64,000 bases of DNA from Petrosia ficiformis (GCA_947044365.1 OX345638.1:1935701-1999700), one strand, 5' to 3'. Counted from the first letter of the stretch, positions 49,070 to 61,138 are shown. Program-made: numbers and translations. The notes: a model not told the origin generated them from the sequence alone.

Positions 49070-49308
49070 GTATAGTTTTAGTTTGAAAAAATGACTACTT
49101 TTAGTTATAGTTATAGTATGCCTGGTTTATCAAACATTTATAGTACTAAGGTAATGTTAAGCTTACTAAAAGGGTTTTAGTTTTAGTTAACTAACTAAAA
49201 GTGACCATTATTGACCAATTTTCATTTTAGTTAGTTATAGTTATTACAGTAGACTTACAATTAAGTTATAGTTTAATAATGTCTTACTAAAAGAGGTTTC
49301 AACACTAG
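49070..49308. mobile_element. Palindromic MITE, TAGTGTTGT family, copy 2 (diverged)
   Basis: Counterpart of 9016-9250 in the second block. It ends about 150 bp before the ISL2EU insertion. Confidence 0.55.
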
Positions 49309-49563
49309 TAGTAATGTGATGTTGTGACCTTTCACTATGCATTGCTTTATGTAAAGTTTTATGCCATTTTCTTCATTTAAAATATTAATCCAGTACTGGT
49401 TTTTATGATTATATTATTGTTATATTATTGTTATATTATAGTTAATATATTTCATTAATGGCACATATTCATTTTTTATGATCGTTTAATAAGAAATTAC
49501 GGTCCAGGGGGGTGCGCGTTAATTAGACCGCATAAACATCACGCTTGTCGCTTGGACTCACGA

Positions 49564-51399
49564 ATGGAATCCAAGATAGAGGCCTTGTTGGCTGGAAGAA
49601 ATCCTGAAGATCTGAAAGTCTCCGAACTCAAATACCTTCTTGAGTCAATAGGGAAGTCCAAAGGGGGGAAAAAGGCGGATTTGATTGCGAGGTAAGCCCA
49701 ACAGAGATTTGTAAGTGCACTGATGTCAAGAACCGTTCTGTTTATATCGTTATTCAGGGTGAAAGCCTATACTACCTATGGTGGAAATGAATCTTCTGAT
49801 GCATTGCAGCATTGTAATTCAGTTCAAGGCTCCCACGATAATATATTAATGTTTCCTGAGATAGATTGGGAAGACATCACCAAAGCTAGTCCTTTTGAGT
49901 TTGGCATGAGCCAAATAGTAGCATATTTTGTTATCCGATCAGTAACAGATGGAAAAGTTGCTGGAGACGTGAAGTCAATTAACAAGTCAGCTGAAAATCT
50001 GTTTATCTGTGGCCATGTCCAGAAAATTCAATGTGTTAAAGTTGACAAGATCCTTTATGTTAAAGCACAGTGTCTCCTCGAGATGAGAAAAGACAGGGTG
50101 TATCTCTTAAAATTGGCTATAAACTCAGATGAATCAGAAATAGTATATGCTGAGTGTGGTTGTCCAGCTGGAATGGGTCCCAAGGGTAGTTGCAAGCATA
50201 TTGCTGCTCTAGCTTATGCCCTTGTTGATTACAGCCGTTATCAAAGTTTATCAAAGTATCACACTTCGACAGAGAAGTTACAACAGTGGAACAGGCCTCG
50301 ATCAAAGCATGTAGATATAGTCCCAGTGGAACAATTGGGATCTCACCGAAGACGATTAACATCTTCAGTTAGATCGTATGGTTCAGGAGTTGTTTATGAC
50401 CCTCGCCCAACCTCCCACAGAGATTTAAACCCTTCTGTAGCACTTGAAAAGCTGAGGTGTGACCTACTGAGTTTCAATAAGCCGTGTGGACTGCTTAATA
50501 TTATTATTCCTTCTGTCACGAAAATAGATAATGACCACTGCTACTACGGACCAATGGAAAACACAGACAGACAACTGAATAATATTTTGGTGAACACCAA
50601 CACAAACAATATTAATTCCATTGAAGACTTTGATATCAAGTTAGAAGAAAGAACTGTGACTACTGAAGAGGTTTTAGAAGGTATTCATCTGACATCTGAA
50701 GAGAGGCTAAAACTTGAAAAAGACACTAGATCTCAAAGCAGCTGTTCAAAATGGTATGAAGCACGTCGTTGTCGCATTACTGGGTCGAAGTGTGGCAGGA
50801 TAATAAGTCAGAAAGAACAGACGGTAGCATTGCTTCGTTTTTGCTTATACCCAAAGCCAATGATACATATACCTAAACCAATAGTCTGGGGTAGAGAAAA
50901 TGAGCCTAAGGCACGATGTAAGTATGTTGAGCACATGCAAGCAAATGGGCATCCTGGTTTAACAGCATCATGTTCGGGTTTTGTAGTACACTCAGAGAAA
51001 TGTTGGCTTGGTGCCTCTCCAGATGTGTGGGTCAATGATCCTTCTGTTAGCGATACAAATGGGATTGCCGAATTCAAGTGTCCATATAGGGAAGCAGAAA
51101 TGTTACTTAAAGAAGCTTGCCGAGGTTCTGACTTTTGTTGCTCAATGGTTAATGGTAAGATACAGTTGAAAAAAAACTATGGATATTATCATCAGGTTCA
51201 GTTACAGCTGTATGTAACTTCTGATCTTTGCAAGTGGTGTGACTTTTGTGTTTACACAACAAAAGATGTAGCAGTGGAACGGCTTTACCCTGACCAAGAA
51301 TGGATATCAAATGTTCTTCCTAAACTTGAGGACTACTACTTTGATCACATTATTCCTGAAATAATTGTTCAACAACACAAACCCAGTTACATTTATTAA
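49564..51399 (+). CDS. ISL2EU protein: SAP, SWIM and YqaJ-type nuclease
   Basis: Two exons (49564-49691 and 49758-51399) separated by a 66-nt GTAAGC...TTCAG intron; spliced length 589 residues. Exon 1 is a SAP-type DNA-binding motif ('LKVSELKYLLESIGKSKGG', 'KKADLIARVKAY' across the junction). The SWIM zinc finger is at about 176-190 (CGCPAGMGPKGSCKH). The C-terminal YqaJ/lambda-exonuclease-like domain (about 370-535) shows CRITGSKCG, WGRENE, SPDVWV, the EFKCP catalytic motif and YYHQVQLQ. Role in ISL2EU is inferred: DNA end processing during transposition. The ATG at 49564 gives the complete SAP motif, so I prefer the spliced model to the shorter ORF starting inside the intron at 49723. Confidence 0.85.
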
Positions 51400-51525
51400 G
51401 TAGCATCAATGCCCAGTTATCTATATCACTTATTCAATTTACTGATCATTCTTCATCCTTATATTAAATTATCATTTTTAATAATAATTATATTATTAAT
51501 CATTAAAGTAATTGACTTAAATCAT

Positions 51526-52920
51526 TTAAGTGCATAATGGTTCTTGAAAATTAGTCAATACACAGCAAACAAAAAACAACCTGTCAGCAATATCAGTCAG
51601 TTGTACTGGCAACGATCTGTCAAAAATATGATAATTCTTGATTCGTTCCATAGCTCTTTCGACATGGATTCTGAGAGATGCAATACGGCGAGTGCCAACT
51701 AATTCTTTCTCTGAGAATTGTTTCTTATTTCTTAGAAATGGTGGAATATTTAGGTGAACGCCTCTTAAAATCAGTTCATCTTCTATATCGAAACCTCTGT
51801 CAGCCATAACAGAGTCACCGCTTTCAAGCAAATCAAGAATGCCACTTTGCCTTGTTAACTCTTTGTCAGATATTGATCCAGGATAGAGAGAAGAGATGAA
51901 GGTTATTACACCATCAGGTGAGATTCCAATCAAACCTTTGAATGTATTACTGTTCTTGTAGTTCGAAAAAGTCATCTGTTGAATATCAGGCAATCTTGGC
52001 TGATCTATGTACACTTCAGTAGCATCAATGATGACTCTAGTTCTTTGATATTTCTCTTTAAATGCTTTTGGCATGTTCACTTGAATAATTTCCTTGGGAG
52101 GCCACAATGGTATCTTCTTTAATTCAAGGTACAAGAAATTTATCCACGTTATTATAATTCTTGATACAGTAGATTGTGATACACCAAATCTGTATGCTAA
52201 ATCTTGCTCCATCAGTCCCACACGTAAACGTATTAAAGTCATGAACAACTCTTCAATTGGAGATAATGACCGGTCCCTCCTTTTCTTTTTACTAGATACT
52301 GTCTTGTCTGATGAATAACATAGACACTCTGCAGCTGGTCCAAGAAAATGGTAAAAAGCTTCAATGGCCTGGTAAGACTGGAATCCAGTATAAAACATTA
52401 TTTGAGTTCCATCATCTCTGATGTTCATTAAACGAAACTTTAGCTTGGTAAGTTGTTGATCTTTCTCTTTTAAGACTGACTGTAAAGACTCAACTTTGTT
52501 CAGCAGGGCTCTCTGTTCGTCAGAAACCATCTTCTCTGTTTGAACACAGGCATCTTGTGTGCTATATGCCTCATCCTCATCTCTACCAGATTCTGTTTCT
52601 TCTTCGTCATTTATAATTGAGCTTCTATCCTTAGGAGGTTTACGTTTTTTTTTAGGCTCACTACCACATGGAACACGAACAGAAGGCGCTTCGTCCTTTC
52701 TCAGTAAACGACCGTTTGCTTGTACAAAATGTTCACTACAGACACGGGTATGTTTGTTGATACTCAGATTTTTCCTTCCAATAACGTGAACCCACTGCTT
52801 CAATACCTTCTTTCGCTTGAGGGGAAGTGAAAAAAAGGAGAGATGGGCTTCTCTAGATGAATTGTTCGAGCATCCAGGAACACAACAGAAGTGCACCATT
52901 GCTGTACACCTGTTAGACAT
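51526..52920 (-). CDS. ISL2EU transposase: THAP + DDE
   Basis: 464 residues in a single exon from the ATG at 52920. The THAP zinc finger (residues about 9-85) has the C2CH pattern C13-x3-C17 ... C61-x2-H64. A basic/acidic linker and a coiled coil (about 135-165) follow, then a helix-turn-helix ('DLAYRFGVSQSTVSRII', 240-256) and a DDE_Tnp_4-type catalytic domain. The presumed triad is D299 (VIIDATE), D374 (MADRGF) and E421 (HVERAMERIK). No stop or frameshift was found. It converges on the nuclease gene with about 125 bp between the stop codons. It should bind the terminal repeats and catalyse excision and insertion. Confidence 0.9.
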   Translation of the reverse strand: MSNRCTAMVHFCCVPGCSNNSSREAHLSFFSLPLKRKKVLKQWVHVIGRKNLSINKHTRVCSEHFVQANGRLLRKDEAPSVRVPCGSEPKKKRKPPKDRSSIINDEEETESGRDEDEAYSTQDACVQTEKMVSDEQRALLNKVESLQSVLKEKDQQLTKLKFRLMNIRDDGTQIMFYTGFQSYQAIEAFYHFLGPAAECLCYSSDKTVSSKKKRRDRSLSPIEELFMTLIRLRVGLMEQDLAYRFGVSQSTVSRIIITWINFLYLELKKIPLWPPKEIIQVNMPKAFKEKYQRTRVIIDATEVYIDQPRLPDIQQMTFSNYKNSNTFKGLIGISPDGVITFISSLYPGSISDKELTRQSGILDLLESGDSVMADRGFDIEDELILRGVHLNIPPFLRNKKQFSEKELVGTRRIASLRIHVERAMERIKNYHIFDRSLPVQLTDIADRLFFVCCVLTNFQEPLCT

Positions 52921-54249
52921 CTAGTGACTCTAGTCCTAATTAACGCGCACCCCCCTGGACCGTAATTTTTTATTAAACGATTATAAAAAATGAATATGTG
53001 CCATTGTTTTATTTAGTGGTCCTTCATTATTTATGGTCCTCACACGAGAAGATGCTGTGATAGGGTGGAGAGCATTAATGGGCCCAAAAGATCCAGAGCA
53101 AGCCAAACAGGAAAATCCAGATAGATAAGACACTATGTCTCATTTCTATTATAATGGATAAACAACACTAAATGGAAGAACCTTTGTCCCTGCTTGAAAA
53201 CCTAATCAAATACTCTACTGTCTATCATATGCTCATGTTTATTGACTCATTTTCTCTCTATAGTTTGAGAGCACAATATGGAGAGAATACATTACGTAAT
53301 GCTGTCCATGGTAGTTCTAATAAAGAGCATGCAAACAAAACTATTGAAATGATATTTGGAGAAGTAGAATTTGGTCCTGATGGAAGTGTTAAAGAAGGTA
53401 TGTGTACCATAACCAGTGCTGGAAATAATTTTTGAAAGTGTCCAGCAGAAACAGCAGGACAAAACAATATTTGACCAGCAAGTTGTGAATTTTGTCTGGA
53501 CGAGCAAGTCTCACAAATCTGTATTGTACCCATTTATGTCCTATGAGATATAGTAGTAATCCACTCAGCTATGACTACTCTTGACTTATAATTTCCCTTT
53601 ACTGTGAGATTAATGTACTCATTTTTTTTATAACTAATCAGACAATTTGTCCAGTTAAATGCAATTTTGTCCAGACAAAGCAGTGAAATGGCCGGAAAAT
53701 GGCCAATTGCTGGATGTGATTTCGAACACTGCATAACTATAACTGAAACCACTTTTATGTACACTCAATCTTTATATAGACCCTGCCTTCATGCTAGATT
53801 AAAACATGACATTCACAATAAAGTGTGATACACGAATTACTATAATTATTGTAATAATGATATGAACAGCTACAATAATTAATGATAAATAATTTATGTG
53901 TGTTTTTAATTTATTAGGAGTAGAAGAGAAGCCCGAAAATGAAACAGAGAGCTGACTATTTCAAACATTATCTATTATTATGAAATATCTCATTATAATT
54001 ATATATATTTTGATGTATCACAGGTATAATGTTATAATAAATTTTTAATATACTCCTACAAATTTTATGAAACATTTGGTTATCTAACCTCAATACAATA
54101 CATATACACATATTTAAGCATCAATTTTCCTCTAATTCTTGTATCTTCGAAAATCTTTAGGTTAATCCTATAGTCCAGATTACTAACCTCCTTGGAGAAT
54201 GAATTAGTGATTTGCCAGTTATTTGTGTAGTATTTAATAGAGTATTGGA

Positions 54250-55395
54250 TAATGTTACTAATAATAGACTACTGAGTGAGTCACTTAGTCTATTATTAGT
54301 AACACTTCAATCAAAAGTTTATTATTAGTAACACTTCAATCAATAGAGTATTTTTTATTAGTGTTACTAATAATAGACTATTAACTAGGCATTACTAATA
54401 ATAGACTATTGATTGAAGTGTTACTAAGAATAGACTATTAACTAGGTGTTACTAATAATAGACTATTAACTAGGCGTTACTAATAATAGACTATTGATTG
54501 AAGTGTTACTGATAATAGACTATTAACTAGGTGTTACTAATAATAGACTATTGATTGAAGTGTTACTAATAATAGACTATTAACTAGGTGTTACTAATAA
54601 TAGACTATTGGTTGAAGTGTTACTAATAATAGACTATTAACTAGGCATTACTAATAATAGACTATTGATTGAAGTGTTACTAATAATAGACTATTGATTG
54701 AAGTGTTACTAATAATAGACTATTAACTAGGCATTACTATTGATTGAAGTGTTACTAATAATAGACTATTAACTAGGCATTACTAATAATAGACTATTGA
54801 TTGAAGTGTTACTAAGAATAGACTATTAACTAGGTGTTACTAATAATAGACTATTAACTAGGCGTTACTAATAATAGACTATTGATTGAAGTGTTACTGA
54901 TAATAGACTATTAACTAGGTGTTACTAATAATAGACTATTGATTGAAGTGTTACTAATAATAGACTATTAACTAGGTGTTACTAATAATAGACTATTGGT
55001 TGAAGTGTTACTAATAATAGACTATTAACTAGGCATTACTAATAATAGACTATTGATTGAAGTGTTACTAATAATAGACTATTAACTAGGTGTTACTAAT
55101 AATAGACTATTGGTTGAAGTGTTACTAATAATAGACTATTAACTAGGTGTTACTAATTATAGACTATTGGTTTGAGTGTTACTAATAATTAATAATAGGC
55201 TATTGATTGAAGTGTTACTAATAATAGACTATTGATTGAAGTGTTACTAATAATAGACTATTGATTGAAGTGTTACTAATAATAGACTATTGATTGAAGT
55301 GTTACCAATAATAGACTTTAGGTCGAAGTGTTACTAATAATAGACTATTGATTGAATTGTTACTAATAATAGACTACTAATATAACTGAGTCACT
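54250..55395 (-). repeat. 28-bp minisatellite, reverse orientation, copy 2 (expanded)
   Basis: About 40 units, markedly longer than the copy 1 array at 11105-11800. A block of roughly 400 bp appears to be duplicated inside it. Confidence 0.9.
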
Positions 55396-56111
55396 TAGTC
55401 AGTAGTCTATTGTTAGTGAATTATTCACTAGCCAGTTTGAAATATAGGAAAAGAGAGCCAACATTTCGACACCTATTTAGGTGTCTTCATGAGGACATAA
55501 AAGTGAAACTAGTGATGTGACTTATATAGATACAAGCAGGAGCCCATAGTGCTTTTTTTATGGGTTCCTAATACAAGTAAGAGAAGATAATGGGTAATAA
55601 TAAAATTAATGAACAATAAAATTAACAATAAAGGTATTGTATTCTAGAAATAAACAGGGTCGAATCTAATAAATAAACAGATTATTGATAACAACAATAA
55701 GTATTGTATACTACAGTTATTAAAAATAAATAATTACATATATATTTTATTATAGTTATAAACTATACAAATAAAATGTAAATATAAATAGAAGTAACAG
55801 AGCATTAGTCTTCATTCTGATGTTTTATATGAGAGAGGATGATGAAATTGAAATCCACATACTTGTCAGCATGGACAGTTTTTTAGGCTAATGAATTATT
55901 TCTGATGTCTCTACCTAGCCACAAAGGCCTCGGACTCTTATTAGTAACACTTTAACCAAAAGTCTATTATAGTAACAATTCAATCGATAGTCTATTATTT
56001 ATTAGTGTTACTAATAATAGACTACTGATTAAAATGTTTGTAATAATAGACTATTGGTTGAAGTGTTACGGACTACTAATATTGGACTACTTGTTCAGAG
56101 ACTCCTAATAA

Positions 56112-56875
56112 GGGGTAGATAGAAAATACGGACCACGGATCACGGACCAATAAAGGCATGAATTTGATTAATATCATGTGATCGTTGCATGACATAGACA
56201 CACCCTCGTTGTACTACATCGTGCATCCAGTTGATTTCACGTGGTTGTTCATGGCTGAAATTCAATTGTGATATCTGACTCTGATTCTGATAATGAATTT
56301 AAGGTTCATGATTCAAAGTTTGTTTTATTTCAGTATTATGTTTTGTTAAGGATGGTATGACCCCTGATAATGCTGAAAGTGTTGATGAACGATTTCAGAG
56401 AATGGACAAACAGTTAAAGAAATTAGAGGATGCAAATGAATCAGATACTAAAATTATTGATGCTATACATTCATGTGATTGATTGTTTAATTAATGATTT
56501 TAAATGAATCTAGTGAAATTTGGGTGCATGTTATGGTTGATATTTTACAATTGTATACTTGGGGGCGTAGCCCCCAAGTAAGCATTTGCTGTTCCTGGTC
56601 ACCTGTTCGTATGACCCAGGAAATAGGGGCGGGAAGAAACGTATGACCTAGGATTAACCCGGGATCGTTAGGGTTGATAAGCCAATTTCATGTTAGGGCA
56701 TGCCTTTACATTGAATAGATAACGCGGTGCCATGTTTGTCAAAACTATGAACCTTGCCAGCTCGTGTATATACGATATTGTTACTTGACTCCATCTTAGC
56801 CAGACAGATCACATGATATTAATTCATGCCTTTGTTGGTCCGTGTTCCGTGATCCGTATTTTCTATCTACCCCCT
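56112..56875. mobile_element. TIR element with internal coding exon, copy 2
   Basis: The left end 'aggggtagatagaaaatacg' and the right end 'cgtattttctatctaccccc' are inverted copies, and the homology extends inward about 70 bp with few mismatches. 'taata' flanks both sides and may be the target duplication. The superfamily is not recognised. Confidence 0.65.
56334..56482 (+). CDS. Small coiled-coil terminal exon inside the TIR element
   Basis: After an acceptor 'ttttatttcag' the frame reads 'LCFVKDGMTPDNAESVDER', continues with heptad-like 'MDKQLKKLEDANES', and ends 'DAIHSCD' then TGA. About 48 residues, charged and helical, with no family I recognise. It is probably the last exon of a gene whose other exons lie elsewhere or were lost. 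In copy 1 (12712-12860) the same exon has an extra T in the 'cagtttaaag' stretch and is frameshifted. Confidence 0.45.
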
Positions 56876-57826
56876 AATAAGTACTATTCCACACTGCGCA
56901 TGCCCAGAAGGCCATATAAAAGGTCGATTTGCCGCCAGTTCAGTTCATTTGTTTACTGTTTCTGTGTGGATTATCGTATTCTTGAAGACTTGAACTTAAG
57001 GTTTCTGTATTTGCAAGTTCATGGCCTTCTTTGTGTCGAACACAGAATTCAACCGCTTTTCGGTGACCACAATTCTCTCATCCAGGCAGACGAGTTGACA
57101 AGAGTCGTTACCGATTGTAAGTCTCAGTTGTCAGTGTAATTATCACGCAGCTTTATTGTGTCTTTGACAGAAACCTTTTCCTTAGCAAGTTCTTAAACAT
57201 AACTGTATTTTTTTTTTTTTTTTTTTAGAACGAAGAGACGGCGTTGTGATATTAATGTTCGTGAAAAAGGCAGTCGAAAACGACCCAAGAGACTGTGACA
57301 AAGAACTCCGTCTAGTAGACTGCTTTGTATCATGTTTGTGAAGAAGCGAACATTAAAAACGACCAGCTCTGAGAAGAGGAAAGAGCTGTCTTAGTGATAA
57401 AAGGATAACGCTCGTCTACTAGGCTGGCGCCATAATATTGAAGTTCAAAGATACTGTCGGAAAACGACCGAAGAGACTGTCGCAAAGAACTCTGTCGACT
57501 TGATAACGATGTTCGTAAAGAGACTGTTGAAAACTACCTTCGAAAAGAGCTCTAATAAAAGGAAGAAGCTGTCCTGACGATAAAAATAAAGGATAACTAC
57601 TCTGTGTTTCATGATGGTACCTTAAATAATTGCTGCAGTAGCAAAAAAAAAAAACATTGCTTGCTGCGCCCAGCAACAAATACTTTCTTCAGAAATAGAT
57701 TGTTGGCTATTTGTTTATCATATTATAACTATAATAAAGTGTGTAAAGATAGTAAGTCTGTATTATACAGCCAGAATAAGGTCCATTCATTCATTGAAGA
57801 AAGTGTTTAATTTTTGAAATATATAA

Positions 57827-58390
57827 TATATACGTTTTTAAAATATTTTATTCATAAATGAAAGAGTATGTGTAGGAATATCAAAACTAAGAAAGTATGC
57901 TAACAAGGTCCGGATGATACATTAGCTACTATTAAACTAACCACTTTAATCATTAGTGTATCCCTCTACATAAGCATGCTATGTATTATGTATATAGTAG
58001 TTACTTGTGTATGGAAAAGGTTAGCTTAATCTTGTTCCTAAGGTGGTGTCCTGAACTCGTTTGCATATTTTCTTAGTTTTGATTTCCTGCATGCTATTTC
58101 ATTTTTGAAATGAATATTTTCTTGTATATACTTTTTTTTTTGGTGGTGCAAAAAACTTACTAATATAATGTAACCAAGAGTATTGAGAGCATTGTTCTTC
58201 CTACAATTATCATACACAATACATTGGTCAACATTACTAGTGACATACATGTGCAAGTTGTATCAATACACAATTTTACTTTGGCACAATGTAATGCATG
58301 GTCTTGAAACAAAGGATTACTGTGAGGTAGTAGGCACAGGTTGATGAAGAATGACAATTGATTATCTCTCTCCTTTATAATTGTTGATTG
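57827..58390 (+). other. End of duplicated block, no gene
   Basis: Matches 14212-14565 and 15339-15545 of copy 1; the 770 bp between those points is absent here. Only short ORFs. Confidence 0.5.
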
Positions 58391-60250
58391 TTCAAGTGAT
58401 ATGTTGTGTACACATTATCTCAAGTGTCTATAAATAGGTACAGTATTTTCGCAGCAACACTTTTCTTACACTGTGGGCAGCTTTCATGTTAATAAAAAAA
58501 AATGTCGTAGTAGTTTAACACTCCTTTTTTTATACGTAGATTTTAGTACTTTTTTCTGTTAACTGCCTTCATACATAAATGAATAACAAGCCATAACTAC
58601 ACCTTTAAAAAAAATTCCCAGGTGGCCACAATTAAGGTACCCAACTCTCTTCGCACTCATCAGTCAAGCAACAACACAGTGAGATTATAATAATGTAATT
58701 ATACCTCTCTGCTTTGACGAGTGTCTACTTTAATTAAAACATTTTTATGCTTATAATTTATAATTTGTACATGTGGAACTAACCACTGATGTAAACTAAG
58801 ATATTATATCATTATATAAATACATTATTATACTTTGTGGCACTAGATACTTAGAATTGTACTGCATGGTCTTGAAACAAAGCATCACTGTAAGTAAATC
58901 ACCTTCAAATGTATGAACAGAATGGATATATATATCTAGTACATGAAATCAATACATTGTAATGTAAACTTGCATTAAGAGAAGCATTAGCTGGTATTTG
59001 TAATTTTGTATATATTGCATAGCAAATTGTGTAGCTAATGATAAATATTTATCGAGGTATCATTAGAATAGACAGAGCAGAAGAAGGAAGGGTGGGTGGG
59101 TGGTAATGTAGATGAAGAGAACAAGCACCAGGACCTGGAACAGCAGGTTCCTTCCATAATGATACAATAAATATTCATTTGAGGTATGTCTGTAACCAAA
59201 CAATGTGAATGGTGCAAGCATGAATGTATTTTACAAATTATATAACATATGCATGCTGCTTGACTATATAGTACAAATTCTTGTTGTCTCTGATATAATA
59301 TGAATATCTCGCTTTTATAATTGTTCATGGTTCAAGTGATATGTTGTGTACATAGTATCTCTATTTCTAGTGTATATAAATAGGCATAGTATTTTTGCAG
59401 GAACACATTTCCTACACTGTGGGTGGCTTTCGTGAAGTCGTAATAGTGTAACTCATTGAACAGGTTGCAAAGCATTGAAGATATGCAGATTGGAGCTTTC
59501 ATACATAAATAAATAATTTTTTTCTGTTAACTGCCTGCCTACATAATGAATAATAAATAAGCAAAAGCTACACCTTTACAACTGGGAAATTCCCCAGATG
59601 GCCACAATTTAGGTATCCAACTCTAATTATCAACTTGTGTAAATGAACAACTCAACTTACTCAATTAGTTCGCTTGGGAAACAGTGAATACTAGCACCAA
59701 TGCTTGGGTGTGTTTTGTAGTGAAGTGGTTTGTTTATCCATTTAAATATGCTTTTGAGCAAAAACATGTTGCAGACGGGAGCTCAAGAGAATGAAGAACA
59801 TGCTTGGCCCCACCCCCTTATTGATGTTATCTGTCAACAGAGAAAACATTAAAATATATCAATTTGAGCAAAATCTACTTCTTCTCGCTCATCAGTCAAG
59901 CAGCAACACAGTGTGAATATTCTTCTATGCTTTGACGACGTCTTATTTTAATTAAACATTTTTATGCTTATAATTATTTGTACATGTGGAACTAACCACT
60001 AATGTAAACTAAGATATATAACATTATATAAATACAATATTATACTTTGTGGCATGAGATAATTGGAATTGTATTGCATGGTCTTGAAACAAAGGCATAC
60101 TATGTGAATGTGAAGTAGGCATGGCAGACACAGGCAGTAAAAATCACCTTCAAATGTATTTAAAAGAATCAGTGATTAACTATGTGACATGTACAATATC
60201 TACTCGGTATTGAATCTACAAATTTTGTCATCACCTCACTTACTTTTCCC
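58380..60250 (+). repeat. Diverged ~940-bp tandem duplication
   Basis: 58380-59315 and 59320-60250 share ordered landmarks: 'gttcaagtgatatgttgtgt', 'acactgtggg.ggctttc', 'tcatcagtcaagcagcaaca', 'gtggaactaaccact' and 'gcatggtcttgaaacaaa'. Divergence is considerable. No gene is recognised. Confidence 0.7.
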
Positions 60251-61135
60251 CATACATAGGCTTTGCCTTCCTTTCCTTATCACCTATTATAATAAATAAC
60301 CTTTTAATTATAAGGCTCTCAAAATTCAAAATTCCACTATCTACTTCCTGAAATTACGCATTGATACAAGTAATAACCAATATTAGTAATTTGTATTTTG
60401 TAATAGAAAAGCGCTAACTAGTATTCTTAATTTAGTATTGCATATTAAAACTATTAATGAACAATGATGTAATATTTTGAATACATTCTAATAATGGAGA
60501 GGTTAGCTTTCATGTTGTGTCACTATTGACAACAATTTCATTTACTTTTAAAACAAAATTACATAACTATATTGAATTATTTAACGACTTATACCAGAGG
60601 AATTGGCTGATGTTGCAAAATACTTTTTGAATTTAATTGTGCCTCGGACTGGGACTAAAGGTTGTTTTTAATTAAGGCAGTGTTTTGTTCAAGTTGGGTA
60701 CAAATGGGGGGCATGTATGTCAGTCTGGTTGGTGAAGTGCAGATATCTTCCAATCTTTTCACATTGATATAACAACTACACCTTTCTATATATATATATA
60801 TATATAACTAAAGTAAAATTCATTAGGTTTTTTTTGACTTTAATCTTTTTTCTTAGTTCAGGTATATAACATTTTGAATTTGTTTTTTCTGCACTTCTTC
60901 CTAAAATATGTAACAGGAGCAATGTTTAAGTAGTATTGTGTGCAGCCACTTTATTAGGCTAAGCCGAATAGACCATGCTCCTACAAAATTTTGTGTGTAG
61001 GTGGGAGTTATATACATACTTAATATTCAATATTGAGTAATTTTGAGTTCTAAACCCCTCCCTGCTATGAGACGAAGGTGCTTTTAGGCATAAACATCTC
61101 AGCCACAAGAGGAAGGGAACCCTCAAAAATGCCCC
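60250..61135 (+). repeat. Block repeated at 62700-63800
   Basis: 'aatgatgtaatattttgaat', 'ctaataatggagaggttag', 'gggcatgtatgtcagtctgg' and 'tacaaaattttgtgtgtagg' occur here and in the same order at 63210-63650. Non-coding as far as I can see. Confidence 0.7.
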
Positions 61136-61138
61136 CCC

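Larger units (their letters stand above)
49460..53002. mobile_element. Complete ISL2EU-type DNA transposon
   Basis: 3543 bp. The 67-bp terminal inverted repeats begin GGCACATATTC and contain GGTCCAGGGGGGTGCGCG, with two mismatches between ends. The target AT is duplicated (49458-49459, 53003-53004), and the empty site is present in copy 1 ('ttcattaattgtttc', near 9870). It encodes two convergent genes: a SAP-SWIM-YqaJ nuclease (+) and a THAP-DDE transposase (-). This pair, with a transposase of the DDE_Tnp_4 type, is the known gene content of ISL2EU elements. Both genes are open and the termini intact, so it may be autonomous. It lies in an NME8-like intron, 14 bp before the next exon. Confidence 0.9.
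41198..53955 (+). pseudogene. NME8/TXNDC3-like thioredoxin-NDK protein, copy 2 (broken)
   Basis: Fourteen exons correspond to copy 1 plus one it lacks: 41198-41269, 41322-41438, 41691-41775, 42431-42513, 42853-42945, 44002-44036, 44143-44262, 45522-45709, 46534-46789, 47560-47708, 47948-48092, 53017-53124, 53264-53397, 53918-53955. All three NDK domains keep their histidine motifs. Lesions: CGA to TGA at 45664 at the start of the second NDK domain; TAA at 46617 (shared with copy 1); and splice donor GT to AT at 53125, after which the frame runs into TAA. The intron before the 53017 exon holds a complete ISL2EU transposon that ends 14 bp before the exon. No thioredoxin-core exons are visible between 35 and 41 kb, so this copy seems 5'-truncated. 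It may still be transcribed as a non-coding or truncated product. Confidence 0.8.
39872..58390 (+). repeat. Segmental duplication, copy 2
   Basis: This is the direct-orientation partner of the block at 1-15545. It is longer mainly because of a 3.5-kb ISL2EU transposon (49460-53002), a 218-bp SINE (45738-45955), a fourfold 75-bp array at 48670-48965 and a longer 28-bp minisatellite at 54250-55395. The 24 kb between the copies is not duplicated. After a 5.3-kb rearranged stretch, 63700-64000 again matches 15545-15820, so the duplicated unit may continue beyond the window. Confidence 0.9.

Noticed and set aside
50117..51077. Minus-strand ORFs inside the YqaJ gene
   Set aside because: Shadow frames of the well-supported plus-strand nuclease gene.
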